In this document: one piece after another, positions 62,089-64,000 of the stretch
Numbering within the stretch: position 1 is the first letter of the stretch
Layout: each line of letters begins with the position of its first letter
Assembly: GCA_030647905.1 (NCBI GenBank)
Contig: JAUSJA010000033.1
Span: 269,325 to 333,324, forward strand
Direction of reading: 5' to 3'
Length of the DNA stretch: 64,000 bases
Source: Gemmatimonadaceae bacterium
GTDB lineage: Bacteria > Gemmatimonadota > Gemmatimonadetes > Gemmatimonadales > Gemmatimonadaceae
The notes under the pieces: generated by a model
What the model was told of the DNA's origin: nothing
Seen by the model: only the letters and a program-made list of their open reading frames with translations
The model's database searches: none
Program-made: the position numbers and the translations under genes

Positions 62089-63165
62089 CTACATCCTCGT
62101 TAGGCGGCTCCCACTCCGGCGTTCAGCTAACAGCGAACCAGCGACTCCGGCCACCAAGATTACGAGCACCACCAATAGCAAGTACAGGTTGAAGTGCTTC
62201 CCGAGGGCGATCTTCAGCCATTCGGCAATCAGCATCTTGACGCCCACGACCATCAGGACCAGGGCGAGCGAGACCTTCAGGTAACGGAACTTCTTCACCA
62301 TCCCCGCCAGCGCGAAATAGAGCGACCGGAGACCGAGGATCGCAAAGACGTTGCTGGTGAAAACCAAGAATGCGTCGCCCGTGATGGCAAAGATCGCCGG
62401 GATTGAGTCGACGGCAAAGATCAGATCGGTCGTCTCGACCATGACCAGGGCCAGCGCCAAAGGCGTGAGCAGCAGCGTTCCCGGCCGAGCCTTCTCCACG
62501 ACCTCGTCCGGCATCGCGGGCGCACCGGGGACCTCGCTCTCATGCGACGCGGGCGCGCCGGCGCGAACGATGAAGTGCTGGCCGTGAAACCTGGCGGTGA
62601 CCGGGAACAAGCGGCGCGTCAACCGGACCACGAAGTTCTTGTTAGGATCGGTGTGTTCCGTCTTGAGGAAGAGCATCTTGATCGCAGTCAGGATCAGAAA
62701 GGCTGCAAACAGGTACAGAACCCAGTGGAACTCAGCGATCAGCTTCGCCCCGAGACCGATCATCGCGCCGCGCAAGAGTAGAGCGCCCAGGATTCCCCAG
62801 AACAGCACGCGGTGCTGGTAGAGCGGCGGCACCGCGAAGAAGCTGAAGAGCATGGCGATCACGAAGATGTTGTCGACGCTGAGCGATTTCTCGACGACAT
62901 AGCCGGTCAGGTACTTCTCCGTTGCGGTCGCGCCGTCGTTCGCCAGTCCATCGACGGCGTCCGCCACGGTGCCAAGGCCAAACCACTGGCCGTCGTAGGC
63001 GAAGTACACGAACACGGCAAACATCAACCCCATGGCGAGCCAGACGGCCGACCAGGCGAGGGCCTCCTTGACGCTGACGACGTGGGCTTTGCGATGAAAT
63101 ACGCCCAGGTCCAATGCCAACATCAGTAGGACAAACGCGATGAATGCTATCCAGATCCAGATCAT
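62089..63165 (-). CDS. TerC family membrane protein
   Basis: 358 residues from the ATG at 63165. About eight helices are present, with the two acidic motifs EKSLSVDNIFVI and VETTDLIFAVDSIPA. The family includes Alx/TerC, linked to manganese export and loading of exported proteins. It starts 16 bases after the carbonic anhydrase stop, so the two are probably co-transcribed. Confidence 0.92.
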   Translation of the reverse strand: MIWIWIAFIAFVLLMLALDLGVFHRKAHVVSVKEALAWSAVWLAMGLMFAVFVYFAYDGQWFGLGTVADAVDGLANDGATATEKYLTGYVVEKSLSVDNIFVIAMLFSFFAVPPLYQHRVLFWGILGALLLRGAMIGLGAKLIAEFHWVLYLFAAFLILTAIKMLFLKTEHTDPNKNFVVRLTRRLFPVTARFHGQHFIVRAGAPASHESEVPGAPAMPDEVVEKARPGTLLLTPLALALVMVETTDLIFAVDSIPAIFAITGDAFLVFTSNVFAILGLRSLYFALAGMVKKFRYLKVSLALVLMVVGVKMLIAEWLKIALGKHFNLYLLLVVLVILVAGVAGSLLAERRSGSRLTRM

Positions 63166-63181
63166 TCGACGAGTTGCTCCG

Positions 63182-63838
63182 TCATGGACTTGAGCCGCCA
63201 ATCGCGGATTTGCCAGCCTCCGGCACACTATCGAAGAAATCAACGACTCCAGTCTCCAGCGAATACTCGGCACCTACGACGAGGAGTCCACTATTCTGGA
63301 CCAGCTGCTCGAGGACTTCCGATCCGTGTCGCAGATGGTTCGCTGAGGCGCGAATGTTGGCCCGAACGGCCTCCCGCACCAGAGCGTCCGGGTCGTGCCT
63401 GAGCTCTGTCGCGAGCAACGTTTCCACGGATGGCCGAATGCGGTCGACGATCGAACGCAGGTGCCGCGACTGGAAATCCGTCGGCTGCTGAAGTTTTTCC
63501 AGGGTTGCCAGGATAGCCCCGCACTGGGAGTGCCCCAGAACCACCACCAGCCGGGTACCGAACCGCGCCGCGGCGAACTCGACGCTGCCAACTTGAGAAG
63601 AAGCGACGATGTTGCCGGCCACGCGGATGACAAACAGGTCGCCCAGGCCTTGGTCGAAGACGATCTCTGCTGGGACCCGCGAGTCGGAACACCCGAGGAT
63701 GATGGCGAACGGCTCCTGACCTGCCGCCAACTCGTTGCGGCGCGTCTGGCTCGTGAGTATGTCGCTGCTTCGAACGCCAGACACGAAGCGACAGTTTCCC
63801 TCTCGCAGGCGTTCGAGTGCTTCTCGCGCTGAGATCAT
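63182..63838 (-). CDS. Beta-class carbonic anhydrase
   Basis: 218 residues. Zinc ligands are in CSDSR and HSQCGAI (Cys, Asp, His, Cys). It interconverts CO2 and bicarbonate in the cytoplasm. It is the first gene of a short operon with terC. Confidence 0.93.
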   Translation of the reverse strand: MISAREALERLREGNCRFVSGVRSSDILTSQTRRNELAAGQEPFAIILGCSDSRVPAEIVFDQGLGDLFVIRVAGNIVASSQVGSVEFAAARFGTRLVVVLGHSQCGAILATLEKLQQPTDFQSRHLRSIVDRIRPSVETLLATELRHDPDALVREAVRANIRASANHLRHGSEVLEQLVQNSGLLVVGAEYSLETGVVDFFDSVPEAGKSAIGGSSP

Positions 63839-63983
63839 CGACGCTTCATCCTTGTCCGCCTAGAAATTATGACTGGGCTGGCCCTCCGACGTTCACGTGG
63901 ATTAGCTCCTTCGTGTTCACCGGAGTCGCCAGAGCCACATGCGACTCATGCAACCGTCGCAGTCATTCGTGGAGGACCAACCC

Positions 63984-64000
63984 ATGTCACGCTCTATCAT
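63984..64000 (+). CDS. Start of a gene cut by the right edge
   Basis: An ATG at 63984 follows GGAGG (63971-63975) at good spacing. Only six codons are present, so no product can be named. Confidence 0.4.

Overview
High-GC, gene-dense chromosomal DNA, most likely from a member of the Gemmatimonadota. The evidence is the protein kinase with a TolB-like tail, the secreted S9 peptidase and an amidohydrolase resembling those I know from that phylum; this is inference from protein style, as no rRNA or other marker gene is present. There are no tRNA, rRNA or CRISPR features.

Layout. 1-7.6 kb: Mg2+ P-type ATPase (cut by the left edge), Ser/Thr kinase, S9 peptidase, tryptophanase with a DUF302 protein, and a class V aminotransferase. 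8.0-21.8 kb: a multiheme cytochrome island. It holds a six-heme NapC-type protein, an MtrA/MtrB (PioA/PioB) pair, a tetraheme cytochrome, a 13-heme and a 19-heme cytochrome each fused to a membrane cytochrome b module, and a Rieske / cytochrome b-c / cytochrome c set. 22.1-28.8 kb: slipin, then a NrfD + 4Fe-4S + tetraheme module preceded by its own histidine kinase and NtrC-like regulator. 29.1-34.9 kb: a complete ccmABCDEFGH operon for c-type cytochrome maturation. 35.1-38.2 kb: a sulfur-type operon (ArsR-rhodanese, DsrE, frameshifted sulfide:quinone reductase-like gene). 38.4-43.2 kb: aldehyde dehydrogenase and a three-subunit b(a)3-type oxidase. 46.3-48.7 kb: an aromatic amino acid operon (DAHP synthase, chorismate mutase, prephenate dehydrogenase) behind a predicted tyrosine attenuator. 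43.3-57 kb otherwise: accessory DNA with several scarred pseudogenes, a Phd/PIN toxin-antitoxin pair and integron attC sites with no integrase. 56.8-64 kb: PPi-type phosphofructokinase, a second tetraheme + 4Fe-4S + NrfD module, TerC and a beta carbonic anhydrase.

How it fits together. The island can be read as a route between the quinone pool and the cell surface. The CbcL-like b/c fusions, the Rieske/cytochrome b set and the two NrfD modules would exchange electrons with quinones. Periplasmic tetraheme, monoheme and six-heme cytochromes would relay them. MtrA inside the MtrB porin would carry them across the outer membrane, and the ba3-type oxidase offers an oxygen-linked end. About 60 c-heme sites are encoded here beside the machinery that attaches them. 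Direction (metal oxidation or reduction) cannot be read from sequence.

The two most striking observations are this electron-transfer island and the predicted leaderless, Tyr-rich leader peptide with mutually exclusive hairpins ahead of the aromatic operon. Several genes carry frameshifts, three of them at the edge of internal deletions, so decay (or assembly error) should be kept in mind.
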